Of a stretch of 41,216 nt of DNA, positions 22,976-31,485 are shown one piece after another. The notes beneath the pieces were generated by a model. That model made no database searches. It was given only the letters and a program-made list of their open reading frames with translations, and was not told where the DNA came from. The position numbers and the translations under genes are program-made. Origin of the DNA: Synechococcus sp. AG-679-A04 (GTDB lineage Bacteria > Cyanobacteriota > Cyanobacteriia > PCC-6307 > Cyanobiaceae); assembly GCA_003210775.1 (NCBI GenBank), contig QCUI01000011.1, forward strand, positions 1 to 41,216. The letters are read 5' to 3'. Within the stretch, counting starts at the first letter, position 1. Each line of letters begins with the position of its first letter.

Positions 22976-24262
22976 CTAGTCGGAAAGGGCCTTTGGCAGC
23001 AGGCTCCTCACCTCTTCAGCCAGAGCCGCCACTGCTCCCGGCTGTCCCCGCAGCGCCCTGAGATCCTCGCGCTGACCCAGAAGCCGCTCAGGCTGCTGCA
23101 ACCAGCCCAGTGCCTCGGCTGCGATCTGCTCGGGCGTGATGGCGCCTACCCGCTCAGGTACAACCATCCGACCTGCGGAAATATTCGGCCAAGCCAGCAG
23201 ACCATGGTTTCTCATCCTCCAGGCGCTGAGCAGAAGACCGATCAGTCGCCGCAATCCAGGCAACCGGGCCAACAGCCCCATCCAACCGTCCCAGGCCTGC
23301 ATCACACCAAGATGCTGGGTTGGCACCAGCACGATCATGGGCACTCCCAGAGCTCCCAGTTCAGCCGTATTGGCGCCCACTGTGGTGAGTGCCAGGGAAC
23401 ATTGACTGAGCAATCCATGGGCAGGAGGGTCTTCCTGAAGATGGATGAGTGTGCCGGCCTCGGTCAGCAGTCGCCTCCAGGGCCAGCCATCCCCAGGGGG
23501 GAGCACCTCCCTGACACCAGCCGCATAACCATCCGCGATGCGATTGGAAGAGCCCAGGTAAGAGAGAAGATCCTCAGCACTGGTGGTGGGGGCAACGGGC
23601 AAAAGGAATCGACAGCCTGGCCGTTGAACCGTTAAGCGGTCGGCGGTTTCGAACAGGAAAGGGACTCCCACACTGAGTTTGGCTGGCTTGGATCCCGGCA
23701 GCAGCGCCACCCACTCCCCTTGAGGCAAAGGATCGCTTGCCCTGGCATGGCTTGATAGATCTGCCATCAGATCACCAACAACCCTGCAACGCGAACGAAA
23801 GCGCTTCGGCAACTGCTGCTGAACCTCTGGTGCCATCGCCGCAATGCGGTCATTCCAACGCGGCCAACGGGCCACCCATTCGGCGTAGGTGATGTGTCGA
23901 TAGCCGAGTCTTGCTGAGAGCAACACACTCCAAAACTGATCTCCACCGAGAAAGACCACCACTCCTCGTGAGGGCCAGTGGCCGAAGCGCGCCGGATGAA
24001 GCAACAGAGACCAGAACTGAGCAGCTGGAATGATGCAATCGAACTGCTGCCAGCGACCTGCAGCCTCTGCCTCCATACCTGTGGCATTGGGACATGGCAC
24101 CAGCACCAACCGCAGGTCGAGAGGCGAATGTCTTGCTCTTGGCCTAAGCAACATTTGCCGGTGGAGCTGTTCCGCCAGCGGGCGAACCCATGTACTCAGC
24201 TCACCGGGTCCGTTGGAAACGAACACCACCGAGAGCGTTGGATCCGTGGATCGGAACGTCAA
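22976..24262 (-). CDS. LpxB-like glycosyltransferase (GT19-type)
   Basis: This 428-aa protein is related to lipid-A-disaccharide synthase. It starts LSVVFVSNGPGELSTWVRPL, where true LpxB has a GE-S-GD type motif. It later carries VALLPGSKPAKLSVGVPFLF, the sugar-nucleotide-site pattern LPGS-R, and a C-terminal ALTTVGANTAELGALGVPMI, equivalent to the LpxB SGT-TLE region. The GPGE variant at the N-terminus and the size (428 against about 380 for LpxB) put it in a cyanobacterial side family rather than classic LpxB. A cell-envelope glycolipid substrate is likely but unproven. Start is a TTG at 24262, 29 bases behind tRNA-Leu. Confidence 0.75.
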   Translation of the reverse strand: MTFRSTDPTLSVVFVSNGPGELSTWVRPLAEQLHRQMLLRPRARHSPLDLRLVLVPCPNATGMEAEAAGRWQQFDCIIPAAQFWSLLLHPARFGHWPSRGVVVFLGGDQFWSVLLSARLGYRHITYAEWVARWPRWNDRIAAMAPEVQQQLPKRFRSRCRVVGDLMADLSSHARASDPLPQGEWVALLPGSKPAKLSVGVPFLFETADRLTVQRPGCRFLLPVAPTTSAEDLLSYLGSSNRIADGYAAGVREVLPPGDGWPWRRLLTEAGTLIHLQEDPPAHGLLSQCSLALTTVGANTAELGALGVPMIVLVPTQHLGVMQAWDGWMGLLARLPGLRRLIGLLLSAWRMRNHGLLAWPNISAGRMVVPERVGAITPEQIAAEALGWLQQPERLLGQREDLRALRGQPGAVAALAEEVRSLLPKALSD

Positions 24263-24291
24263 GCGAAACGGATCGGCTTTGGGAAGAGAAA

Positions 24292-24373
24292 TGCGGATAG
24301 CGAGACTTGAACTCGCAAGGCCGAAGCCACACGCCCCTCAAGCGTGCGTGTCTACCAATTCCACCACATCCGC
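24292..24373 (-). tRNA. tRNA-Leu (GAG)
   Basis: Minus strand, 82 nt. The acceptor GCGGATG pairs with TATCCGC (one G-T), followed by discriminator A. The D-arm region GTGGAATTGGTAGACACG is typical of leucine tRNA. The anticodon loop is CTTGAGG with anticodon GAG (codons CUC and CUU). A variable arm follows, then the T-arm GCGAG-TTCAAGT-CTCGC. CCA is not encoded. Confidence 0.96.
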
Positions 24374-24521
24374 GTGGTCGATTCAGCCCCTCGGGCTTCA
24401 TCGGGGTCTGATCATACCGGCTGGAGTGCCCATTAATGCCCTCCGGACTCAACCTGCCGGAAACGGATCAACTCCCACGCACGGACACTGATACGATCCG
24501 CCCTGGCCTGGACTCTGCGGG

Positions 24522-25868
24522 ATGCCCATCGGCAAGGTGCTGATCGCCAACCGCGGCGAAATTGCTCTCAGAATTCTGAGAAGCTGCCGGGAGATGGGGA
24601 TCGCAACGGTGGCTGTTTACAGCACCGTGGATCGCAACGCCCTCCACGTCCAACTGGCAGATGAGGCGGTTTGTGTCGGCGAAGGGCCAAGCAACCGCAG
24701 CTACCTGAACGTTCCCAACATTCTTGCGGCAGCCACCTCTAGGGGAGCTGACGCCATTCATCCCGGCTACGGATTTCTGGCCGAAAACGACAAGTTCGCG
24801 GAAATGTGCCGCGATCACGGCCTCATCTTTGTGGGACCGTCGCCCCACGCGATCCGCTCGATGGGTGATAAGTCCACCGCCAAAACCACCATGCAATCGG
24901 TGGGGGTTCCCACCGTTCCCGGCAGCGAAGGGCTGCTTTCAGGAACCAAGGAAGCAGCTGAACTGGCGGCCAGCATGGGTTACCCCGTCATGATCAAGGC
25001 CACGGCCGGTGGTGGTGGCCGGGGCATGCGCCTCGTCCAGAGCCCTGACCAACTCGACACCCTCTTCAAGGCAGCACAGGGAGAAGCCGAAGCTGCGTTC
25101 GGCAATCCCGGGCTGTACATGGAGAAATTCATCGACCGCCCGCGTCACGTTGAAGTGCAGGTGTTGGCCGATCGCCATGGCAACGTCGTCCACCTCGGTG
25201 AACGGGACTGCTCGATTCAGCGCCGCCACCAAAAACTGCTGGAAGAGGCGCCCAGCCCTGCGCTTGACCCTGAACTGCGTCGACGCATGGGCGACGCGGC
25301 TGTGGCGGCAGCGCGCTGTATCGATTACGAGGGCGCCGGGACGGTCGAGTTCCTGCTGGACCGCAGCGGCGGGTTTTATTTCATGGAGATGAACACGCGC
25401 ATCCAGGTGGAGCACCCTGTCACTGAAATGGTGACAGGCGTTGACCTAATCACTGAGCAACTACGCATCGCCGGAGGCGAACCGATCAGCGTCCTTCAGG
25501 AAGACATCCAGCTGCGTGGTCATGCGATCGAATGCCGCATCAATGCAGAGGATGCTCGCCATAACTTCCGCCCCGCACCAGGACGGATCACTGGTTGGCT
25601 ACCCCCTGGAGGTCCTGGTGTGCGCGTCGACAGTCACGTGTACACCGGTTATGACATCCCACCCTTTTACGACTCACTGATCGGCAAGCTGATCGTTTGG
25701 GGAACGGACCGAACCCATGCGTTGTCACGCATGAAGCGCGCCCTCAATGAGTGCGCCGTCACTGGGATCCCCACAACGGTCGACTTTCACCTCGAGATGA
25801 TCGAGCGGCCGGAATTCATCAACGGCGACGTTCACACAAAATTCGTCGAGCAGGAAATGCTCCCCTGA
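24522..25868 (+). CDS. accC: Biotin carboxylase subunit of acetyl-CoA carboxylase
   Basis: This 448-aa enzyme carboxylates biotin on the carrier protein AccB with ATP and bicarbonate, the first step toward malonyl-CoA and fatty acids. It begins with [20 protein letters not shown] and has [14 protein letters not shown], the ATP-grasp glycine loop [14 protein letters not shown] near residue 160, [20 protein letters not shown] and the [16 protein letters not shown] active-site segment. The length is as expected. It stands alone, as is usual in cyanobacteria where acc genes are scattered. Confidence 0.97.
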   Translation: MPIGKVLIANRGEIALRILRSCREMGIATVAVYSTVDRNALHVQLADEAVCVGEGPSNRSYLNVPNILAAATSRGADAIHPGYGFLAENDKFAEMCRDHGLIFVGPSPHAIRSMGDKSTAKTTMQSVGVPTVPGSEGLLSGTKEAAELAASMGYPVMIKATAGGGGRGMRLVQSPDQLDTLFKAAQGEAEAAFGNPGLYMEKFIDRPRHVEVQVLADRHGNVVHLGERDCSIQRRHQKLLEEAPSPALDPELRRRMGDAAVAAARCIDYEGAGTVEFLLDRSGGFYFMEMNTRIQVEHPVTEMVTGVDLITEQLRIAGGEPISVLQEDIQLRGHAIECRINAEDARHNFRPAPGRITGWLPPGGPGVRVDSHVYTGYDIPPFYDSLIGKLIVWGTDRTHALSRMKRALNECAVTGIPTTVDFHLEMIERPEFINGDVHTKFVEQEMLP

Positions 25869-25890
25869 GCTGGACGTGAACGCTCGCGGT

Positions 25891-26253
25891 TCAGGCGATG
25901 GATTGGGAGCGCATCAGGATCTGTGACAGCACACCCTGCTGACCCACCAACAACTCACGCACGAGGCTGACCAGGCCAAGCCAGATAACCGGTGTCACAT
26001 CGACACCGCCAATCGGTGCAACAACCCGGCGCGTTAGTGCCAGAACAGGCTCCGTAAGCCAGATCACCACAGCCCAGACCCCTGATTTCGAGTCGGCCTT
26101 CGGATACCAGGTGAGCACGATCCGCATCAGAAACATCAAGCTCCATGCGGCCAGCAGCAGACCCAGGATCAGATGCACTGTCGGCAGGATCTGAAGCAGG
26201 GTCGGCGTCACAAAGCTCAAAGCAATGAGGTCAGCATCGTAGAAAGTCGCCAA
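25891..26253 (-). CDS. YggT family membrane protein
   Basis: This protein of about 120 aa matches YggT/Ycf19: a first hydrophobic segment ([16 protein letters not shown], ending [14 protein letters not shown]), the conserved [20 protein letters not shown] with Arg and Pro, and a last membrane segment ([15 protein letters not shown]). Members are thylakoid or cell-membrane proteins needed for correct nucleoid or cell-division behaviour in some species. The start is a TTG at 26253 and is uncertain, as the first 15 residues are not typical. It diverges from psbX across 56 bases. Confidence 0.85.
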   Translation of the reverse strand: MATFYDADLIALSFVTPTLLQILPTVHLILGLLLAAWSLMFLMRIVLTWYPKADSKSGVWAVVIWLTEPVLALTRRVVAPIGGVDVTPVIWLGLVSLVRELLVGQQGVLSQILMRSQSIA

Positions 26254-26309
26254 CGATCCCTAGGATCGCTTTTAACTTGAATCCAGGGTTTGGTTCCGGC
26301 CCGATCGCT

Positions 26310-26432
26310 ATGACTCCCTCCCTTACAAATTTCCTTCTCAGCCTGGTCGCAGGTGCCGTGATCGTAGTGGTGCCTGCTTCCATCGCTCTGTTCCTCTTCA
26401 GCCAGACCGACCAGGTGGACCGAAAGCTCTGA
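26310..26432 (+). CDS. psbX: Photosystem II protein PsbX
   Basis: This 40-aa gene was read directly. It has a short N-terminus [20 protein letters not shown], one membrane helix continuing through [10 protein letters not shown], then [10 protein letters not shown] on the far side. This is the usual PsbX layout, and its length matches the family. PsbX is a single-span subunit near cytochrome b559 and affects quinone exchange in photosystem II. The ycf66 gene follows in the same direction 81 bases on, a common arrangement in these genomes. Confidence 0.92.
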   Translation: MTPSLTNFLLSLVAGAVIVVVPASIALFLFSQTDQVDRKL

Positions 26433-26513
26433 AGGGCCTGGCGCGCTTCGTAAACTTGAAGCAACTGTTCCCGGTGTCAAAGAGACCGGCGAACGCATTT
26501 CGAGGTCCTAATC

Positions 26514-27461
26514 GTGGTTAACGCCAGTCTTAATTGGGCCAGCATCGTTGGCATCGTGCTGGCCGTTGGCGGCGCAATGCTGTATTTCATGCGCAGCTTC
26601 AAGCCTGCGCTCGCGCGCGATTACGACGTTTTTTTTGCTGCCATCGGCCTGCTCTGCGGCGGAATTCTCTTCTTCCAGGGCTGGAGACTCGACCCGATCC
26701 TCCAGTTCGGGCAGTTTCTGTTAGCAGGCACAACGGTGTTTTTCGCCTACGAAAGCGTTCGCCTTCGGGGGGTGTCGGCAGAGCAAGCGCGTCGCTCGGC
26801 ATACTTCGATGACGAACCGCCGATCAAGGGACAAGCCCCTGGGATGCGCGGCGGATACGACGACTCCTACGAAAGCTTCGACGAACCTCAGCCGCTGAGA
26901 CGCCGCTTCGCAGGCCAGGAATTCGACCGTAGTGAAGGCCAGGAGGATGACTTTTACCGCCCACGCCGAAATTCCAGAGCAGCCATTCCCGAGCAAGCCG
27001 CCAGTCGACGACGCGGCCGCCCTGAAGAACCCGCGAGCTGGAGGCAGGACAGTGAGCAAGATCGCCGCATGGCCCGCTTCGGCAATCGAGACGACGAGCG
27101 TCCAGCTTCCGGTCCCAGCTTCGGTGACCGCCGCAATCAGCGGGACGATCAGCGACGCGGCAGCCGGCCCAGCGCCGCGTCTGCCCGCGCGGGTGCCCCT
27201 TCAACGGCCTCCCCTCGCTCATCCGCAGACTCACAGGGTCCGTTGTCCCGCTCTCCTTTTATCAATCGCTCAGCAACGTCAACACCACCAGGAGTTCCTC
27301 AGGGAACACCATTCCGCCAGGCTGCTGAAGATGCGGCCTACAGCCCCAGCCGGCGTCAACCAGGCCAGGAGTCCTCAACCAACACGCGTCCCCAGGATCC
27401 AGGACGAACCCCTCCCCGCAGCTCGCGGCCACGGGACAACAGCTCTCGCTTCGACGACTGA
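26514..27461 (+). CDS. ycf66: Ycf66 family protein
   Basis: This 315-aa protein begins with the Ycf66 core (about 90 residues): MVNASLNWASIVGIVLAVGG, a second membrane part DYDVFFAAIGLLCGGILFFQ, then GWRLDPILQFGQFLLAGTTV. The rest (from about 95) is a disordered tail rich in Arg, Ser, Pro and Asp, longer than in most relatives. Start is a GTG at 26514. Ycf66 occurs in cyanobacteria and some plastids; its role in the photosynthetic membrane is not settled. The next gene overlaps or abuts its end. Confidence 0.88.
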   Translation: MVNASLNWASIVGIVLAVGGAMLYFMRSFKPALARDYDVFFAAIGLLCGGILFFQGWRLDPILQFGQFLLAGTTVFFAYESVRLRGVSAEQARRSAYFDDEPPIKGQAPGMRGGYDDSYESFDEPQPLRRRFAGQEFDRSEGQEDDFYRPRRNSRAAIPEQAASRRRGRPEEPASWRQDSEQDRRMARFGNRDDERPASGPSFGDRRNQRDDQRRGSRPSAASARAGAPSTASPRSSADSQGPLSRSPFINRSATSTPPGVPQGTPFRQAAEDAAYSPSRRQPGQESSTNTRPQDPGRTPPRSSRPRDNSSRFDD

Positions 27462-27988
27462 TCCACTTCCCTGCGCTGCTACTGCTGATTGGCCTATTGA
27501 TGGCCGGGTGTAGCGGCAGGACTCAACGGGCTCCAGGCTCGCTTCTGGCTGAGCAGCAGCAGGAGCCCGCCCTCAGTGGAGACGGCAGCAAGCTGGCTGT
27601 GATTGTTGACCAGCGCGGCAGACCCACCGTGCAGTTGAAGGACCTTCGTGGAGGCGGACGTCTGCAGCTGCGCCATCTGAACGGTCAACAGCCCCACAGC
27701 TCTCCTTCGCTGAGCTGGAATGGTCGTTATCTGGCTGTGATCATTCAGCGCGGTAATCGACGGCTTGTTCTGATCGAAGATCGACTCAATGGCAGAGCCC
27801 ATCCGCTTCGCCTCCCCTCAGGTCGTTATCCCGTTCGCCTGAGCCTGGCGCCGGATGGGCGTCAGCTGGCAGTGCAGACAGCCGATCGAGGGCGTTGGCA
27901 GGTGGAACTGCTTGATCTCAGCGGCCTGCTCGAACCCGATCGACGCGGCGGGCTGCGTCGGTCAAATCCGGCGGAGCCTCAGCCATGA
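27458..27988 (+). CDS. Lipoprotein with partial beta-propeller (TolB/WD40-like) repeats, first of two
   Basis: The coding frame carries a lipoprotein signal (LIHFPALLLLIGLLMAGCSG; lipobox LMAGC), so the ATG at 27500 is too late and a non-ATG start near the ycf66 stop (about 27458) is needed. The exact codon is uncertain. The mature part has repeats of the kind LSGDGSKLAVIVDQRGRPTV, LSWNGRYLAVIIQRGNRRLV and LAPDGRQLAVQTADRGRWQV, the pattern of TolB-like propeller blades. Only three or four blades are visible, fewer than a closed propeller needs. It overlaps the next lipoprotein gene by four bases, so they are translated together. Confidence 0.7.
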   Translation: MIHFPALLLLIGLLMAGCSGRTQRAPGSLLAEQQQEPALSGDGSKLAVIVDQRGRPTVQLKDLRGGGRLQLRHLNGQQPHSSPSLSWNGRYLAVIIQRGNRRLVLIEDRLNGRAHPLRLPSGRYPVRLSLAPDGRQLAVQTADRGRWQVELLDLSGLLEPDRRGGLRRSNPAEPQP

Positions 27989-28473
27989 CAATTCAATGGC
28001 CACGATTGGCCGCACTGCTGCTTGGGCTCTGCCTGATCGGCTGTGGTCCATCTGGTCTTCGCCCTGAGCGGGGCATCAGCAGTGCACTGCAGCGCAGTTC
28101 CGACAGCCGGCGATGGCCCTCGATGGGCAACCGCTGGTTGGCGTCGATCGCCAGTCGAAACGGTCGAGAACGAGTTGAGCTTGTGGATCTGCGCAATGGT
28201 CAGCCGGTGCCGTTACCTGGAATCAACCAGGCAGATGCCCAGCCGATCAGTGTCAGCGTCAGCGCTGATGGCAATCGCATTGCCCTGGTCCGCAGCCGTG
28301 ATGGACGCACGGAACTAATGCTCTATCGCCGAGGTGTCGGACTCCTGCAACGCTTACCCGTGGAACCGGCCGGAGTTCCAAGGGAGGTCAGCCTGGATGG
28401 ATCAGGACGACTCCTCGCTGTGCAGGTGAGCCGCCAGGGGCGATGGGACGTGGATCTGATCCGTCTTCCTTGA
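27985..28473 (+). CDS. Lipoprotein with partial beta-propeller repeats, second of two
   Basis: This 162-aa protein has a clear lipoprotein signal (MTIQWPRLAALLLGLCLIGC; lipobox LIGC). Blade-like repeats follow (MGNRWLASIASRNGRERVEL, VSADGNRIALVRSRDGRTEL and LDGSGRLLAVQVSRQGRWDV), very like those of the gene in front. The start ATG lies in an ATGA overlap with that gene. The two are paralogues, each with half a propeller. They might pair into one full propeller on the membrane surface; that is inference. They lie behind psbX and ycf66 in the same direction. Confidence 0.75.
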   Translation: MTIQWPRLAALLLGLCLIGCGPSGLRPERGISSALQRSSDSRRWPSMGNRWLASIASRNGRERVELVDLRNGQPVPLPGINQADAQPISVSVSADGNRIALVRSRDGRTELMLYRRGVGLLQRLPVEPAGVPREVSLDGSGRLLAVQVSRQGRWDVDLIRLP

Positions 28474-28487
28474 TCAGCGATTGCCGC

Positions 28488-28697
28488 TCAGGGCACCAGA
28501 CCAGACCAGTGCAGGAAGGTGTCGTGGCTCAGCGCTTCCACAAGCAGCACCGAAAGAAAGCCGATCATGGCGAAACGACCATTGACGCGCTCCGCATAGC
28601 CGCTCCAGCCGAACGCAGGAACATCACTTGTCGTTGCGGAAGGTGTTTGGTCGGCAGGAGCCTCAGGCGGATTCGCTGAGTCGGTCTCGGAAGTCAT
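28488..28697 (-). CDS. High-light-inducible protein (Hlip)
   Basis: This 69-aa protein ends with the chlorophyll-binding helix of the Hlip family: FGWSGYAERVNGRFAMIGFL followed by SVLLVEALSHDTFLHW. The ERVNGRFAMIGF motif carries the Glu and Asn/Arg that bind pigment. The N-terminus is a polar, Pro-rich extension. Hlips bind chlorophyll and carotenoid and protect photosystem assembly under strong light or stress. It starts six bases behind the stop codon of an ABC transporter on the same strand, so the two are probably one transcript. Which hli number it is cannot be told. Confidence 0.93.
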   Translation of the reverse strand: MTSETDSANPPEAPADQTPSATTSDVPAFGWSGYAERVNGRFAMIGFLSVLLVEALSHDTFLHWSGLVP

Positions 28698-28703
28698 CGG
28701 GGA

Positions 28704-30995
28704 TCAGACGCGGCCGAATTCATAGCCTGCCGCGGGGAGCAGACGCCATCCTCCCTTGCCATCAAGTTCGAGAACCGTGTCGTGGTACTCACGAAGGGTT
28801 GGCCTGTGGCCAACACTCACGACAGACATCTCCCTCTCCACCAGCAGTTGGTAGAGGTAGCGCTCGGTTCCCACATCCAGAGCGCTGGTGGCCTCATCCA
28901 GCACAACGACTTTGGGGGCGTTAAGCAACAAACGGGCAAACGCCAGCCTTTGCTGCTCGCCCAAGGAAAGCAGCCTCGGCCAGTCCTGCTTCACATCGAA
29001 GGATGGGTAACGATCGAGCACCGACTGAAGCTGTACTTTCTTGAGCACGGCCTGCAGGTGCTCATCACTGAAGCGATCGCAGTCAAGCGGGTAGCAGAGC
29101 TGCTCTCGCAACGATCCCAGGGTCATGTATGGACGCTGGGGGATGAACAGCAGATCTCCAACTAACGGTGTGGACACCTGACCGGTGGGGGATGCCCAGA
29201 GGCCGCTGATCACCCTCAGCAAAGATGTCTTGCCACAACCGGACGGTCCGACAACGAGCAGGCGCTGACCGCTGGAAATGCTCAGATTCAGATCCTTGGT
29301 CAGGAGGCGATCAGCGAAGGGAGTCTTCACCGAAGCGTCTTTGAGCACAATCGAATTGGCCGGAGTGACCTCTGAAAAGAAATCGCGGTATTCCTCGCGA
29401 TCAACATGAGAAATGTTGGACTGGAATCCTTCAAGTCGACCAACGGAAGCGGAGAATCGTGCAAGAGACTCGATGTTATAAACGATGAAAAACAGCGAGC
29501 CTTCAACCAAGTTGTAAGCGACATTCGCTTGAGCGAAACTTCCGTAATCCATTTCGCCCGCAAGTATGGGCGAAATTAAAATCAGATAGGGGATAAAATT
29601 ACTCGCGTAAATACCTGATCTTTGCAACATTCGCAACAAAGATTCCCATATAATCAAAAGATCAAAGTTTTTAATGACTGTCCCGAAACGCCGTCTAACT
29701 TCTCTCGACTCTTCAGGCTCTCCTGAGTAGAAGGCAATCGATTCAGCATTGTTTCGAACATGCACCAAGCCGTAACGGAAGTCAGCCTCGTAACGCAATT
29801 GATTTGAATTAATAGCAACAAGCTTGCGACCAGCAAACACCATCACTGTGGAGATGATTAACGCATAACCCAAGAGAGCCAAAGTAAGCTCACCGCTAAT
29901 ACTCCAGAGAATTGCAATGTTTAGCGAAAAACTAAGGATTGAATCGAAAATATCTAGCGTAAACTTAAGAGCCTCTTTGGTGAAATCTTTGGTATCATCA
30001 GCCATCCGCTGATCGGGGTTATCAACATCACCACCAGAACCTTCATTGGGATTAAGAATGTAATAAGCCCGGTCTTTGAGGTAATCAGAAATCAAGCTTT
30101 TTGTCAGCCAGTCTCTCCACACCAGGCTCAGCTTGGCCGTCAAGTAATACTGCAGCGTGCGAATTGGTAGGGCTGCCATGAAGCAGATGCCATAGACCCA
30201 GAGATTGCGATAACTTGCTTCTGGATTACGTTCAATCAGCGCATTGGTTAAATCACGAGCAATGAAAGTGATCCCGGCATTAATTCCGTTAACAGACAGC
30301 AGCATCAGGATGATGACACCGAGCATCAGCCAGGGAATCCAGCGTCGCTGACGCAGACGCGAACGGAGAGTAATGAAACAGCCGAGTCCGAATGCAAACA
30401 GAAAAAGAATGAACTGGCCCCAGCAGAGCAGGCCAAATCCAAGGCTGTTCATCCACGGGGAAAGGTCCTGGATCGAACTTGACCACATTTGGTTGAAGGG
30501 ATCAATCAACCAAGAGAGCGACGCTATGGCAGCAGTCCGACCCATCAATCCCAGCGAATAGAAGACGCCTTGGACGTACCAGAACGCCAGGATTCCCAAT
30601 GCCAAAACAATGCTGGGGAAATACAACCAGGCCTTGACTGGAAATCCTCGACCAACCCGCTCCACGGCAATCACAGCAATAACCGCCGCGGCCGGGAAAA
30701 TGAGAATGGTGAGCTGTCCCCACGACAGCATCTCGATGATCGGCCGTGTCCAGAGCGAGGTGATCGCCCCCTGAACACCGCCTAGATATTGGGCAGTGAC
30801 CTGAGGCCAGACGGCACCCAGAAAAGCCATCAGGCCAGAAACGAGGCCGAGAACCGTTGCAGCAACACAGAACAGCAGAGACAGCAGCAGCAGCGCGAAC
30901 TGCCAGGCATTGCTCTCGGTGTAAGGCAGAAAATAAGGCTGAGAAAGTCTGCGCAGCCTCGTCAGCTGGGCCCGAAACGACTGCAGGGACGCCAT
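28704..30995 (-). CDS. ABC transporter with fused membrane and ATPase domains (ABCD/SbmA-like)
   Basis: This is a 763-aa protein starting at the ATG at 30995 (MASLQSFRAQLTRL); an in-frame GTG lies 12 bases upstream. An extra N-terminal membrane part is followed by the ABC_membrane_2-type domain with LVWRDWLTKSLISDYLKDRA and DNPDQRMADDTKDFTKEAL, both diagnostic of the ABCD/YddA group. The ATPase domain has Walker A GPSGCGKTS near 583, signature LSLGEQQRLAFARLLL (the LSLGE form is typical of this group) and Walker B VVVLDEATSALD. Relatives move peptides, fatty acyl-CoA or cobalamin, so the substrate cannot be assigned. The hli gene follows six bases downstream. Confidence 0.88.
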   Translation of the reverse strand: MASLQSFRAQLTRLRRLSQPYFLPYTESNAWQFALLLLSLLFCVAATVLGLVSGLMAFLGAVWPQVTAQYLGGVQGAITSLWTRPIIEMLSWGQLTILIFPAAAVIAVIAVERVGRGFPVKAWLYFPSIVLALGILAFWYVQGVFYSLGLMGRTAAIASLSWLIDPFNQMWSSSIQDLSPWMNSLGFGLLCWGQFILFLFAFGLGCFITLRSRLRQRRWIPWLMLGVIILMLLSVNGINAGITFIARDLTNALIERNPEASYRNLWVYGICFMAALPIRTLQYYLTAKLSLVWRDWLTKSLISDYLKDRAYYILNPNEGSGGDVDNPDQRMADDTKDFTKEALKFTLDIFDSILSFSLNIAILWSISGELTLALLGYALIISTVMVFAGRKLVAINSNQLRYEADFRYGLVHVRNNAESIAFYSGEPEESREVRRRFGTVIKNFDLLIIWESLLRMLQRSGIYASNFIPYLILISPILAGEMDYGSFAQANVAYNLVEGSLFFIVYNIESLARFSASVGRLEGFQSNISHVDREEYRDFFSEVTPANSIVLKDASVKTPFADRLLTKDLNLSISSGQRLLVVGPSGCGKTSLLRVISGLWASPTGQVSTPLVGDLLFIPQRPYMTLGSLREQLCYPLDCDRFSDEHLQAVLKKVQLQSVLDRYPSFDVKQDWPRLLSLGEQQRLAFARLLLNAPKVVVLDEATSALDVGTERYLYQLLVEREMSVVSVGHRPTLREYHDTVLELDGKGGWRLLPAAGYEFGRV

Positions 30996-31064
30996 GAAAT
31001 AAACCACCTCTGTGCATTCTGGCGAGAGGTTGCTGTGGGCGGCTGTTCAGCTTTCAGCTGTTGA

Positions 31065-31406
31065 TCAACCGGGGGGCCAATCCAGAGCACGACCACCGAT
31101 GACATGCACATGCAGATGAAACACCGTCTGACCGGCCCCTGCACCACTGTTGATCACCGTTCGCCAGTCCTCGAGCCCCTCCTGCTTCGCCACCCTGGCT
31201 GCCACTAGCAATAAATGTCCCAGCAGACCGGCATGCTCTTCGCCAACGTCCTGAAGGCTCGGGATCGGTTCACGCGGGATCACCAGCACGTGAACAGGAG
31301 CCTGGGGAGAGATGTCGCGAAAGGCAAGGCAATGCTCATCGCTGTAGACCTCATCGCAGGGAATCTCACCCCGCAGGATGCGGGAAAAGATTGTGTCCTC
31401 GGCCAT
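31065..31406 (-). CDS. HIT (histidine triad) family protein, HinT-like
   Basis: This 113-aa protein has the HIT fold marks: DTIFSRILRGEIPCDEVY at the start, HVLVIPREPIPSL in the middle, and the triad HLHVHVIGGR (His 97, 99, 101) at the nucleotide-binding site. HinT enzymes hydrolyse adenosine phosphoramidates and related AMP conjugates. Length and ends are normal for the family. It diverges from comM, leaving 79 bases between start codons. Confidence 0.93.
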   Translation of the reverse strand: MAEDTIFSRILRGEIPCDEVYSDEHCLAFRDISPQAPVHVLVIPREPIPSLQDVGEEHAGLLGHLLLVAARVAKQEGLEDWRTVINSGAGAGQTVFHLHVHVIGGRALDWPPG

Positions 31407-31485
31407 GGCGCTGGGGCTCGTGGGGGAGTGGGGGCAGGTGATGGGACAGGCAGGGCATCAAATCCATGCACCGCTCATCATTCCA

